39,052 nucleotides of DNA. Source: Gammaproteobacteria bacterium (lineage in GTDB: Bacteria; Pseudomonadota; Gammaproteobacteria; Steroidobacterales; Steroidobacteraceae). Of the stretch, positions 27,244-34,306 are shown piece by piece. Positions within the stretch are counted from its first letter, which is position 1. Every line of letters starts with the position of its first letter. Made by a program: the position numbers and the translations under genes. The stretch lies in the NCBI GenBank assembly GCA_027366635.1, contig DAHXNE010000095.1, positions 1-39,052 of the forward strand, read 5' to 3'. The notes under the pieces are model-generated. The model worked only from the letters and a program-made list of their open reading frames with translations. It did no database searches and was not told the DNA's origin.

Positions 27244-28665
27244 ATGAACGCCAAACCGAAACAGGCCGCCCGGGCCGCGGATCACATGGTCGCCGATCTG
27301 TCACTCGCCGACTGGGGCCGCAAGGAAATCCTCATCGCCGAGACCGAAATGCCCGGCTTGATGGCGATTCGCGCGGAGTATGCCGGCGGGCAACCGCTCG
27401 CCGGCGCGCGCATCAGCGGCTCTCTGCACATGACCATTCAAACTGCGGTGCTGATCGAGACACTGCAGGCGCTCGGCGCGCAAGTGCGCTGGGCCTCCTG
27501 CAACATCTACTCGACGCAGGATCATGCCGCCGCCGCGATCGCCGTCCAGGGGACGCCGGTGTTCGCCTGGAAGGGCGAGTCGCTGGAGGATTACTGGGAC
27601 TACACCCATCGGATCTTCGAGTGGCCCGACGGCCACTTCACCAATATGATCCTCGATGACGGCGGCGATGCAACCCTGTTGCTGCACCTCGGGGTGCGCG
27701 CCGAGGCCGATCTGGCTGTGCTCGCCAAGCCCGCGAGCGCCGAAGAGACCGCGCTGTTCGCGGCCATCCGCGCCCGGCTTGCGATCGATCCGAAGTGGTA
27801 CTCCAGGCGCATCGGCCACATCCGCGGCGTCACCGAGGAGACCACCACCGGCGTCCATCGGCTGTATCAGATGGCCAAAGAGGGCCGGCTCGCCTTTCCG
27901 GCGATCAACGTCAACGACTCTGTGACCAAGAGCAAATTCGACAACCTGTACGGCTGTCGCGAGTCGCTGGTCGATGGGATCAAGCGCGCCACCGACGTGA
28001 TGGTGGCCGGCAAGATCGCCGTGGTGTGCGGCTACGGTGATGTCGGCAAAGGCTGCGCGCAGGCGTTGCGCGCGCTTGCCGCGCAGGTATGGGTCACCGA
28101 AATCGACCCGATCTGCGCTCTGCAGGCGGCCATGGAGGGCTTTCGCGTGGTAACCATGGAATACGCGGCGGACAAGGCGGATATCTTTGTCACCGCCACC
28201 GGCAATCTGCACGTGGTGGCGCACGATCACCTGGCGCGCATGAAGCACAACGCCATCGTGTGCAATATCGGTCACTTCGACAATGAGATCGATGTGGCGA
28301 GTCTGAAGCGCTACCGCTGGGAGAACATCAAACCGCAGGTCGATCACATCATCTTTCCCGACGGCCGGCGGCTGATCCTGCTCGCCGAGGGGCGGCTGGT
28401 GAACCTCGGCTGCGCGACCGGGCACCCGAGCTACGTGATGAGCGCGAGCTTCGCCAATCAGACCCTGGCGCAGATCGAGCTGTACAGCCACCCGGAGAAC
28501 TACCCGGTCGGTGTGTATGTGCTGCCGAAGCGGCTCGACGAGAAAGTTGCCCGCCTGCAGTTGACGAAATTCAACGCCAAGCTGACTGAGCTCAGCGATG
28601 AGCAGGCGCGCTACATCGGTGTCGATCGTGCCGGCCCCTATAAATCCGACCACTACCGTTATTAA
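27244..28665 (+). CDS. ahcY: Adenosylhomocysteinase
   Basis: NAD-dependent enzyme that splits SAH into adenosine and homocysteine. 473 residues from ATG 27244, with GGAG at 27231-27234 as ribosome site; longer in-frame starts would run through the riboswitch and are not credible. Visible motifs: [10 protein letters not shown] near the N-terminus, [34 protein letters not shown], the NAD-binding [13 protein letters not shown] and the C-terminal [13 protein letters not shown]. Contains the insertion of about 40 residues (around [13 protein letters not shown]) common in bacterial enzymes of this length. Regulated by the SAH riboswitch upstream. Confidence 0.97.
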   Translation: MNAKPKQAARAADHMVADLSLADWGRKEILIAETEMPGLMAIRAEYAGGQPLAGARISGSLHMTIQTAVLIETLQALGAQVRWASCNIYSTQDHAAAAIAVQGTPVFAWKGESLEDYWDYTHRIFEWPDGHFTNMILDDGGDATLLLHLGVRAEADLAVLAKPASAEETALFAAIRARLAIDPKWYSRRIGHIRGVTEETTTGVHRLYQMAKEGRLAFPAINVNDSVTKSKFDNLYGCRESLVDGIKRATDVMVAGKIAVVCGYGDVGKGCAQALRALAAQVWVTEIDPICALQAAMEGFRVVTMEYAADKADIFVTATGNLHVVAHDHLARMKHNAIVCNIGHFDNEIDVASLKRYRWENIKPQVDHIIFPDGRRLILLAEGRLVNLGCATGHPSYVMSASFANQTLAQIELYSHPENYPVGVYVLPKRLDEKVARLQLTKFNAKLTELSDEQARYIGVDRAGPYKSDHYRY

Positions 28666-28669
28666 TAAT

Positions 28670-28817
28670 AAGCGCTGGATCGGGGCTCCTGCCCCGCCCG
28701 GCGCCGTTGAGCCAAAAAGCGTGGTTTTTGGCTCAACGTCCGCCACCTGCGGCGGCGGGGCACGTCCCTGTGACCTTGCCGGGCCGCTGCATGTCGACCG
28801 TCAGTCGATGAGCAACT
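28670..28817. repeat. Tandem structured repeat, copy 1
   Basis: Starts AAGCGCTGGATCGGGGCTCC five nucleotides after the ahcY stop. Contains hairpin CGGGGC-TCCT-GCCCCG (28681-28696), a 14-bp perfect stem at 28705-28718/28725-28738 with loop GCGTGG, the CCGCC/GCGG element, and an exact 23-nt block beginning TGACCTTGCC (28771-28793) shared with copy 2. It ends in CCGTCAGTCGATGAGCAACT. Confidence 0.8.
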
Positions 28818-28823
28818 GCCAAG

Positions 28824-28988
28824 AAGCGCTGGATCGGGGCTCCTGCCCCGCCCAGCGCCGTTGCGCCAAGAAGCGTGGTTCTTGGCACAGCGTCCGCCAC
28901 CTGCGGCGGCCGGGCACGCCCCTGTGCCTGTGACCTTGCCGGGCCGCTGCATGACTCGGGGTTGACCGTCAGTCGACGGGCAACTACT
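28824..28988. repeat. Tandem structured repeat, copy 2
   Basis: Same order of elements at an offset of 154 bp, with a duplicated CCTGTG and a few extra bases near the end. In the large stem the central A-T pair of copy 1 (28716-28727) is G-C here (28870-28881), a compensatory change; one other pair is lost (28864/28887) and one becomes G-T. No open frame spans either copy. Confidence 0.8.
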
Positions 28989-29090
28989 GACAGACTGCGG
29001 CGGCCGTCCGACCCAACGGCGGCCGCGGTCCTGACCGGTAACATACGCCGGGTATACCTCCGGACTTCCTACAACACTCACTGAAAGAAG
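28989..29090. other. Remainder of the ahcY to SANT-protein gap
   Basis: About 100 bp without a gene. Holds a short inverted repeat GCCGT/ACGGC (about 29003-29020) and otherwise nothing recognised. Confidence 0.4.
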
Positions 29091-29119
29091 TTGGACAGGC
29101 ACAAAAATATGTGTATGAT
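29091..29119 (+). promoter_or_regulatory. Strong sigma-70 promoter of the small SANT-like protein gene
   Basis: TTGGAC (29091-29096), exactly 17 nt with an A/T-rich stretch, TATGAT (29114-29119). Five of six matches at the -10 and a leader of about 35 nt to ATG 29162. One of the best promoters in the window. Confidence 0.7.
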
Positions 29120-29161
29120 CGCGGCTGGAGCCCTGTAGTTGGGTGTTTTTGGGAGTCTATA

Positions 29162-29365
29162 ATGGCGAAACGTCCCCCGAACGACGGCGCATCTTGGAGC
29201 GCCAGTGAGCTGAAGACATTGAAGGCGCTTGCGAAGGCGGGCACGCCGACGACGGAGGTCGCCAAGAAGCTCGGCCGTACTCCGGCGGCGGTGCAGCAGA
29301 AGGCGATGCGCGCCGGTATCTCCTTCCGGGCCGCCAAGCGGGCCGGCGCGCGCAAGAAGAAGTAA
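29162..29365 (+). CDS. Small basic SANT/Myb-like protein (67 aa)
   Basis: 67 residues from ATG 29162. Core WSASELKTLKALAKAGTPTTEVAKKLGRTPAAVQQKAMRAGISF matches the short helix-turn-helix (SANT/Myb-like) proteins common in Proteobacteria: a Trp at the start, helix, TPTTEVAKKLGRT turn, and a recognition helix AAVQQKAMRAG. The tail AAKRAGARKKK is strongly basic, suggesting nucleic-acid binding. Its strong promoter implies abundance, as expected of a chromatin-type or general DNA-binding protein. The frame is open upstream to 29111 but that part crosses the -10 box. Confidence 0.8.
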   Translation: MAKRPPNDGASWSASELKTLKALAKAGTPTTEVAKKLGRTPAAVQQKAMRAGISFRAAKRAGARKKK

Positions 29366-29380
29366 GCGCGAGTCAGCGTT

Positions 29381-29423
29381 CGAGGCCGGGCCCAGCGCAC
29401 CCGCGGCGCGCTGCCCGGCCTCG
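29381..29423. terminator. Hairpin after the SANT-like gene
   Basis: CGAGGCCGGGC (29381-29391) pairs with GCCCGGCCTCG (29413-29423), 11 bp, with further pairing inside (CAGCGC/GCGCTG). Without a T-run; probable terminator-like element. Confidence 0.5.
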
Positions 29424-29562
29424 GCCTGTGCAAATCCGGGCTGAATGAGGGCATTGCGGCCGTGAGCGCCGCGGGTCTTGTCAAGGTCGAGATTAGTTGC
29501 CAGAATTCCCAGCCTGCGGTGGCTGCAATTCGGTCATAGAGCGGTGGCTCGAAAGGGGCGTT

Positions 29563-30270
29563 ATGCGACAGGCATTTCGGCTTTCATCTGCGGTGGCGGT
29601 GGCCCTGGCTCTGACCGGGTGTAGCGTGCAGGTGCACAACACGACCCCGGGTCATTTCCAGGCCGATCCGAACGTCGGCATGTATCCGATCACGGCGAAG
29701 ATCACGAGCGGGGCGCTCGTCAGCAGCCCGGTGTATCTGTTTGATGTCGGCGGTGGGCGCAAGGTGCGGCTGCATCCCAATGCGACCGGCGCAGCCTGGC
29801 AGGCGATGCTGCCGGTCCACTGCAAGAGCAGTTTCCCCCTGCAGTATCTGGCCGTCTGGCAGGTGCAGGGTATCTCGACCCGGCAGGCGCGTTTCCCGCG
29901 GCAACCGCTCGAGATCAAGCTGGAACAGCCGCCGCTGACCAAGACCGCCGTCATCGATACCTCGGGTGCGCCGGTGCGGGGCGGCTGGCAGGGCGAGGTG
30001 AACTACGAATTCTCGACCGCCGAGAACACGAATATCACCAGTGCGAAGATCGAGCCGATCGGTAAAACCCCCCAGGATCAGCTGTGGGCGCGGGCCATCC
30101 ACGTCGTCAGCAGCTTCCCGATCGCGGCGTCCTGTGATACGCCGACGGCCGTCACGTTGTCTTCGGGCTTGCGGGTCGCGAAGGCGAAACTGGTGATCAG
30201 CGTCCAGTCGAAGACGATACCCACCTGGACCACGAAGGTGAACTTCCGGCCGACTCCCGCCGGGGTCTGA
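29563..30270 (+). CDS. Hypothetical lipoprotein
   Basis: 235 residues from ATG 29563, preceded by AAAGGGG. Signal peptide with lipobox LTGC (acylated Cys20), then SVQVHNTTPGHFQADPN and a predominantly beta pattern (VYLFDVGGGRKVRLHPN, MLPVHCKSSFPLQYLAVWQV, GWQGEVNYEF). Two Cys outside the lipobox (in PVHCKSS and AASCDT) could form a disulfide. I do not recognise a family. Monocistronic: a strong hairpin lies before it and an intrinsic terminator after it. Confidence 0.8.
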   Translation: MRQAFRLSSAVAVALALTGCSVQVHNTTPGHFQADPNVGMYPITAKITSGALVSSPVYLFDVGGGRKVRLHPNATGAAWQAMLPVHCKSSFPLQYLAVWQVQGISTRQARFPRQPLEIKLEQPPLTKTAVIDTSGAPVRGGWQGEVNYEFSTAENTNITSAKIEPIGKTPQDQLWARAIHVVSSFPIAASCDTPTAVTLSSGLRVAKAKLVISVQSKTIPTWTTKVNFRPTPAGV

Positions 30271-30310
30271 GTCGCACGGCGGCCCGTTCGGGCCGGTGTT
30301 GCGTGGCAGC

Positions 30311-30343
30311 AAACGGGGCTCGCCGCTGGCGAGCCCCGTTTTT
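30311..30343 (+). terminator. Intrinsic terminator after the lipoprotein gene
   Basis: AAACGGGGCTCGCC (30311-30324), 3-nt loop, GGCGAGCCCCGTTT (30328-30341), continuing into TT: a 14-bp stem ending in five T. A textbook rho-independent terminator. Confidence 0.9.
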
Positions 30344-30534
30344 GCAAACCAAGCCGATTAAAGACGCACCGAGTGGCCGGCTCAAATCCTGGACGAGTCC
30401 TAAACTGTGGCGCACGGGGGGGATTCTGCGCCGTCCGGGAGCCGTACTCACTCGGTGCGGGAGAGAGTCTGACATCGCGGCGCTGAACCGAGTGTGAACC
30501 ATGTGGGATGTCGGCGCGGCGGTGGACCACCGGG

Positions 30535-30540
30535 TACAAT
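30535..30540 (+). promoter_or_regulatory. -10 box candidate of the methyltransferase gene
   Basis: TACAAT six nucleotides before ATG 30547; no convincing -35. Fits a leaderless start, the same spacing as at the rhomboid and gph genes. Confidence 0.4.
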
Positions 30541-30546
30541 GGCCGC

Positions 30547-31314
30547 ATGAGCCTCGATCCCACACGGCGCTTCGCCAGTCGTGTCGAGAACTACCGCAGG
30601 TACCGCCCCGGTTATCCGGCCGAGGTCATGCAACTGTTGCGTGAGCGCTGCGGGCTACGTCCCGGCGCCGCGGTGGCCGATCTGGGCGCGGGAACCGGCA
30701 TCTTGACGGCGCAACTGCTCGAGGTGGGCGCGCGAGTGTGGGCTGTTGAGCCCAATAAGGAGATGCGCGAAGCCGCCGAACGGTTGCTCGGGGAACGGGT
30801 CGGCTTCACCAGTGTCGCCGGCCGCGCAGAATGCACGACTCTCGGGTCACACTCGGTGTCGCTGGTGACGGCGAGCCAGGCCTTCCATTGGTTCGACCCG
30901 GCTCGCTCGCGCACCGAGGCGCTGCGCATCTTGGTTCCGGACGGCTGGGCGGCGCTGGTGTGGAATGAGCACTCCAGTGCCAGCACGCCGTTTCTGTTGG
31001 ACTACGAGGCGCTGCTGCAGCGTTATGCCCCGGAATACGACGAGGTGCGCAAGCGGCGGGCGCATGGGCCGTCCATACGCACCTTCTTTGGCCGCGACCC
31101 CGAGTGCGTGGTGTTCGCCAACCGTCAGGTGCTCGATTTCGAGGGTCTGAAGGGCCGGGCGATGTCCTCTTCCTATGTGCCCGAGCCGGGCAACAGCGCG
31201 CATGAGCCGCTGCTTGCGGGTCTGCGCGCGGCGTTCGAGCGCCATCAGCGAGAAGGGCAGGTCACTTTCCCCTACGAGGTGCTGGTGTTTTTCGGTCAGC
31301 CAGGCGTGTCCTGA
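30547..31314 (+). CDS. Class I SAM-dependent methyltransferase
   Basis: 255 residues from ATG 30547 (MSLDPTRRFASRVENYRRYRPGY). SAM-binding motif I is DLGAGTGILTAQLLE (residues about 44-58), with the acidic end of strand 2 in VWAVEPNKEMRE and motif post-I around SVSLVTASQAFHWFD, a pattern shared with small-molecule and UbiE-like methyltransferases (FHWFDP is typical of this group). Substrate unknown. It converges with gph, 30 nt away. An alternative start at 30508 would add 13 residues across the -10 box. Confidence 0.88.
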   Translation: MSLDPTRRFASRVENYRRYRPGYPAEVMQLLRERCGLRPGAAVADLGAGTGILTAQLLEVGARVWAVEPNKEMREAAERLLGERVGFTSVAGRAECTTLGSHSVSLVTASQAFHWFDPARSRTEALRILVPDGWAALVWNEHSSASTPFLLDYEALLQRYAPEYDEVRKRRAHGPSIRTFFGRDPECVVFANRQVLDFEGLKGRAMSSSYVPEPGNSAHEPLLAGLRAAFERHQREGQVTFPYEVLVFFGQPGVS

Positions 31315-31344
31315 GGAGCGCGTGGCACCCGGTCGTTCCACAGG

Positions 31345-32007
31345 TCAAGCCGGGAGCGAGGCGATGAGTTGCGGCAGCGCCGCGAAATGCTCGAGCGCGG
31401 CGAGGCAGGGAATCTCCTCGATAGGGCCGCGCCGGTAGCCGTAGCGCATCAGCACCATTGGAATGCCGGCTGCCTGCGCGGTCTCGGCGTCCACCTCGCT
31501 GTCGCCTACCATCAGCGCCGCGCGCGGCTCGGCCGCGAAGCTCGTGAGCAGTTCCTGGAGCACGCGTGGGTCGGGTTTGCGAACGGGCAGTGAATCGCCG
31601 CCGATGATGCGCGCGAAGAAATCCGCCAGCTCCAGCCGCTCGAGGATCGTTTGCGCGAGCCGCGCGGTCTTGTTGGTGCACAAGGCCAAGCGCAGCGAGC
31701 GCTGGCGGAGTTGCTCGAGACCGGCGCGAACCCCGGGGTAGACGCTGGTCGTGCGCAGCGGCTCGGCCGCATAGCGTTGCATGAAGCTGCGGTGTGCTGC
31801 CGTGAGATCCGCATCCGCGAGCGCGCGCGCCGCAAGGGCCCGCTCGATCAGCTTGCTCGTACCGTCGCCGATCATGGCGCGCACGGCCGGGATCGTCAGC
31901 GGCGCGGCGCCGAAATCCGCCAGCACGCCGTTGACCGCGTGCGCCAGGTCGGCGGCACTGTCGATCAGTGTGCCGTCGAGGTCGAAAATGACGAGGGAGA
32001 GACTCAT
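31345..32007 (-). CDS. gph: HAD hydrolase, phosphoglycolate phosphatase-like
   Basis: 220 residues from ATG 32007 (MSLSLVIFDLDGTLIDSAAD). HAD motif I DLDGT with the nucleophile Asp and acid two residues on, motif II LCTNKT, motif III Lys in LPVRKPDP, motif IV VGDSEVDAETAQAAG, and an alpha-helical C1 cap between I and II. This matches Gph, which removes 2-phosphoglycolate formed during repair of oxidative DNA breaks. Other small phosphatases of the same subfamily cannot be excluded. Confidence 0.88.
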   Translation of the reverse strand: MSLSLVIFDLDGTLIDSAADLAHAVNGVLADFGAAPLTIPAVRAMIGDGTSKLIERALAARALADADLTAAHRSFMQRYAAEPLRTTSVYPGVRAGLEQLRQRSLRLALCTNKTARLAQTILERLELADFFARIIGGDSLPVRKPDPRVLQELLTSFAAEPRAALMVGDSEVDAETAQAAGIPMVLMRYGYRRGPIEEIPCLAALEHFAALPQLIASLPA

Positions 32008-32013
32008 CGTCCC

Positions 32014-32041
32014 ACTGTAGCATCCGTATGCCGATTGTCGG
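32014..32041 (-). promoter_or_regulatory. Candidate promoter of gph
   Basis: Minus strand CCGACA (32041-32036), 16-nt spacer, TACAGT (32019-32014), then six nucleotides to ATG 32007; leaderless geometry. Confidence 0.4.
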
Positions 32042-32093
32042 AGCGAGCTCGATGCGCGCGCTCGTTGCGGTTCCGGCGGATCGCGGCGCGGCG

Positions 32094-32158
32094 TGCTGTG
32101 CCCACCCCCGGGGGGCACAGCAGCACAGGCGCGCCGCCAGCCCGCCGGCGCGCCTGTG
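32094..32158. terminator. Twin long hairpins between the TIM-barrel gene and gph
   Basis: TGCTGTGCCC/GGGCACAGCA (32094-32103 with 32113-32122) and, one base on, CACAGGCGCGCCG/CGGCGCGCCTGTG (32124-32136 with 32146-32158), 13 bp. They follow the minus-strand stop at 32201 by about 40 nt. No T-run. Confidence 0.5.
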
Positions 32159-32200
32159 GGCGAACCTGCGCCGCGGCGCGGCCGATGCCGGCTGGCGGGC

Positions 32201-34117
32201 CTAGCTGCGCTCGCGGAAGGCCACGAAGCTGTGCGGCTCGATGCGCAGCTCGTAGCTGTATTGGCGAGGGCCGGCGGGGTGCTGCGCGAACGGCAGCACC
32301 GTTCGCACCGGGTTGCCGCCCGAGACGACTCCGTTGGTCAGGTTCTTCATCTGCGCGAAGCCGCCGGTGATGCGCACCGCGACCGGGTGGTTGCGGTAGG
32401 ACTCCACCACGAACGTCCCGTTGGCATATTCGAACAGACTGACTTTGGCCGGTCCGTCGAGGCGCACGGGCATTCCTTGCGTGAGGTAGCCGCGCAGCGC
32501 ATCGAGCACCCGCGGCGGCAGCGAATAGAAGTCGTTCTGCTCATCCGGCACGTCGAGCACGTACAGCTCGCCCTTGCCGTAGCGCTCCATCAGCAGCAGC
32601 GGCACCCCGCCCTGGTCGTCGAGGCCGCGCACCACGGCCCATGCGCCGTTGGTGAAGAAATGTATCAAGGGGAAGAGAATCGGCCGGCTCCTGCCGATGT
32701 AAGTGCCGGCGCCGAAGCCAAACCCGGCCACGTAGCGCGTCGGCGCCACGATCGAGTGGGTGACGCGCATGGCGCTGATCTGATCGAAGCCGTGGTTCTG
32801 CAGCGCGCGCAGCAGGCCGGAGGTGATGATCACATGGTCTCCGGCGCGCAGATGCGCCGCAATCTCCTGAACGATGTGCGGGTCCTCGCGCGCCGCCTCG
32901 GTAAGGAACACGGTTTTCGCGTGCGGCCAATGTGGGTACATTTCGATCGGAATGCCGATCATGCCGAGCATCTCGGGCAGGAAGTCCTCGCCGCTGGAAT
33001 CGAGCGGCCGGTAGGTGGCCAGCCCGACCGGCTGTCCGAGGCTGCCGGCGACCCGATCGACCTTGCGCAGCGCGTAGGCCACCACATTGGCGAGCAGCGG
33101 CCGCTTGTAGCCCGGCGCGCCCGGCATGCCGCAGCACTGCCTGAGCATCTGGAAGTAATTGAACGTGGTCGGCAGGTACTGCCAAGCCGCGCGATTCTTC
33201 GGGTTGGCGGTCTGCAGCAGATTGGTGTACTCGAACAGGTTGATCGCCGGCGCCTTGGCGAGAATGGTGTCCCAGAGCTGCTCGGCGTAGCGGTCGAGGT
33301 AATGCATCGCGATCGGGTCGACCCAACCGCCGCCATCGCGGCCCGGGGCGATGTTCTCGAAATAGCGGAAAATCTCGTAGCTCTCGTAGGGCAGCAGCTG
33401 CTGATCCGTGGTGGGCGCGTAGCGGGTCTCGTCGCCGGTCCAGATCTCCGGGAAGATCTTCGGCTCGTTCTTCAGGTCGAAGCCCATCTCTTGAAACGAT
33501 GGATAGAAGTTCGGGAACTTGATGATCACCTTGACCTTGGGATTGGCGGCCTTGGCCGGCCCCAGGATCAGATTGCGCGACACCTCGTCCATGGTTCGCA
33601 TGCGGTAGGCGGACCAGGACAGATTGCCCTTGGCGGCGATGTCGGCCAGGCTCTTGGTGTTGAAGAAATAAAGATCATCGAGGATGAATTCGTTGAAGTG
33701 CCGCGCCGTGAGCGCCGACATGCGCTTGGCGAGCGCGCGATCCTGCGGCAGGGCGTAATCGAGCGTGTTGAATTGGCCGTTGCCGCCCGGTGCGAGCATC
33801 GCCATGCCGCCGGCCACCGCCACGCCGTGGCGCACGAAGAACTTCTTCACACGCTCGAGCTCCGGGCCGGTGGCGCAGACGCCCGCGCGGTAGCTCTCGA
33901 TGAATACCTTGTTGACGTGCAGTCGGCTGCTGATGGTCCGCCAGCTCCAGCGCATCCAGGCCGGGTCCTTCGCCATCCGTTTCACGACCTGCACCGGGAT
34001 GTAGACCGTGACTTTGAAATTGCGGTATGGCGCCGGGGCCGCGGCCGCCGCCCAGGCGGTTGCGCACGCGCCGAGCAACAGCAGCAGGACGGCGAGAGAT
34101 TTCCGCAACGTGAGCAT
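32201..34117 (-). CDS. Secreted TIM-barrel-like protein, probable glycoside hydrolase
   Basis: 638 residues. N-terminal signal (MLTLRKSLAVLLLLLGACATAWA) that could be cut by signal peptidase I after AWA or, because it contains LGAC, by signal peptidase II at Cys18. Residues about 33-300 read as alternating strands and helices in TIM-barrel order: VTVYIPV, VNKVFIES, VAVAGGMAM, FILDDLY (Asp147, Asp148), VKVIIKFPN, EIWTGDE, GGWVDP and INLFEY; acidic residues at several strand ends resemble a glycosidase active site. A Rossmann-like segment follows (HVIITSGLL near residue 430) and a C-terminal beta domain (HPVAVRITGGFAQMK). GAAGGGGG-type ribosome site GAAGGGGG precedes the ATG. I do not recognise the exact family; hydrolase activity is inference. 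Divergent from the STAND regulator. Confidence 0.7.
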   Translation of the reverse strand: MLTLRKSLAVLLLLLGACATAWAAAAAPAPYRNFKVTVYIPVQVVKRMAKDPAWMRWSWRTISSRLHVNKVFIESYRAGVCATGPELERVKKFFVRHGVAVAGGMAMLAPGGNGQFNTLDYALPQDRALAKRMSALTARHFNEFILDDLYFFNTKSLADIAAKGNLSWSAYRMRTMDEVSRNLILGPAKAANPKVKVIIKFPNFYPSFQEMGFDLKNEPKIFPEIWTGDETRYAPTTDQQLLPYESYEIFRYFENIAPGRDGGGWVDPIAMHYLDRYAEQLWDTILAKAPAINLFEYTNLLQTANPKNRAAWQYLPTTFNYFQMLRQCCGMPGAPGYKRPLLANVVAYALRKVDRVAGSLGQPVGLATYRPLDSSGEDFLPEMLGMIGIPIEMYPHWPHAKTVFLTEAAREDPHIVQEIAAHLRAGDHVIITSGLLRALQNHGFDQISAMRVTHSIVAPTRYVAGFGFGAGTYIGRSRPILFPLIHFFTNGAWAVVRGLDDQGGVPLLLMERYGKGELYVLDVPDEQNDFYSLPPRVLDALRGYLTQGMPVRLDGPAKVSLFEYANGTFVVESYRNHPVAVRITGGFAQMKNLTNGVVSGGNPVRTVLPFAQHPAGPRQYSYELRIEPHSFVAFRERS

Positions 34118-34164
34118 CGTGGACCCCCTTCGGATCGCAGACTTCGACTGATAGCGCTACCATA

Positions 34165-34184
34165 ACTCCGTCGCGGACCGGAGT
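34165..34184. promoter_or_regulatory. Inverted repeat, operator candidate
   Basis: ACTCCG-N8-CGGAGT in the divergent region between the secreted protein and the STAND regulator. Spacing of about two helical half-turns suits a dimeric winged-helix protein. Confidence 0.3.
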
Positions 34185-34233
34185 CAAAGCGCGCTCGAGG
34201 GCCGCAAGGCGCCGGGGCCGAACGGACTTGCGA

Positions 34234-34239
34234 TATAAT
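34234..34239 (+). promoter_or_regulatory. -10 box of the STAND regulator gene
   Basis: Perfect TATAAT, 67 nt before ATG 34307, without a recognisable -35, which suggests activator-dependent transcription. Confidence 0.45.
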
Positions 34240-34306
34240 TCGTTTTATCAGGGATCCGCGAGCCGGTGCGCCATCCCAAACTCAATATCTTGGACCGGGA
34301 ATTTTG

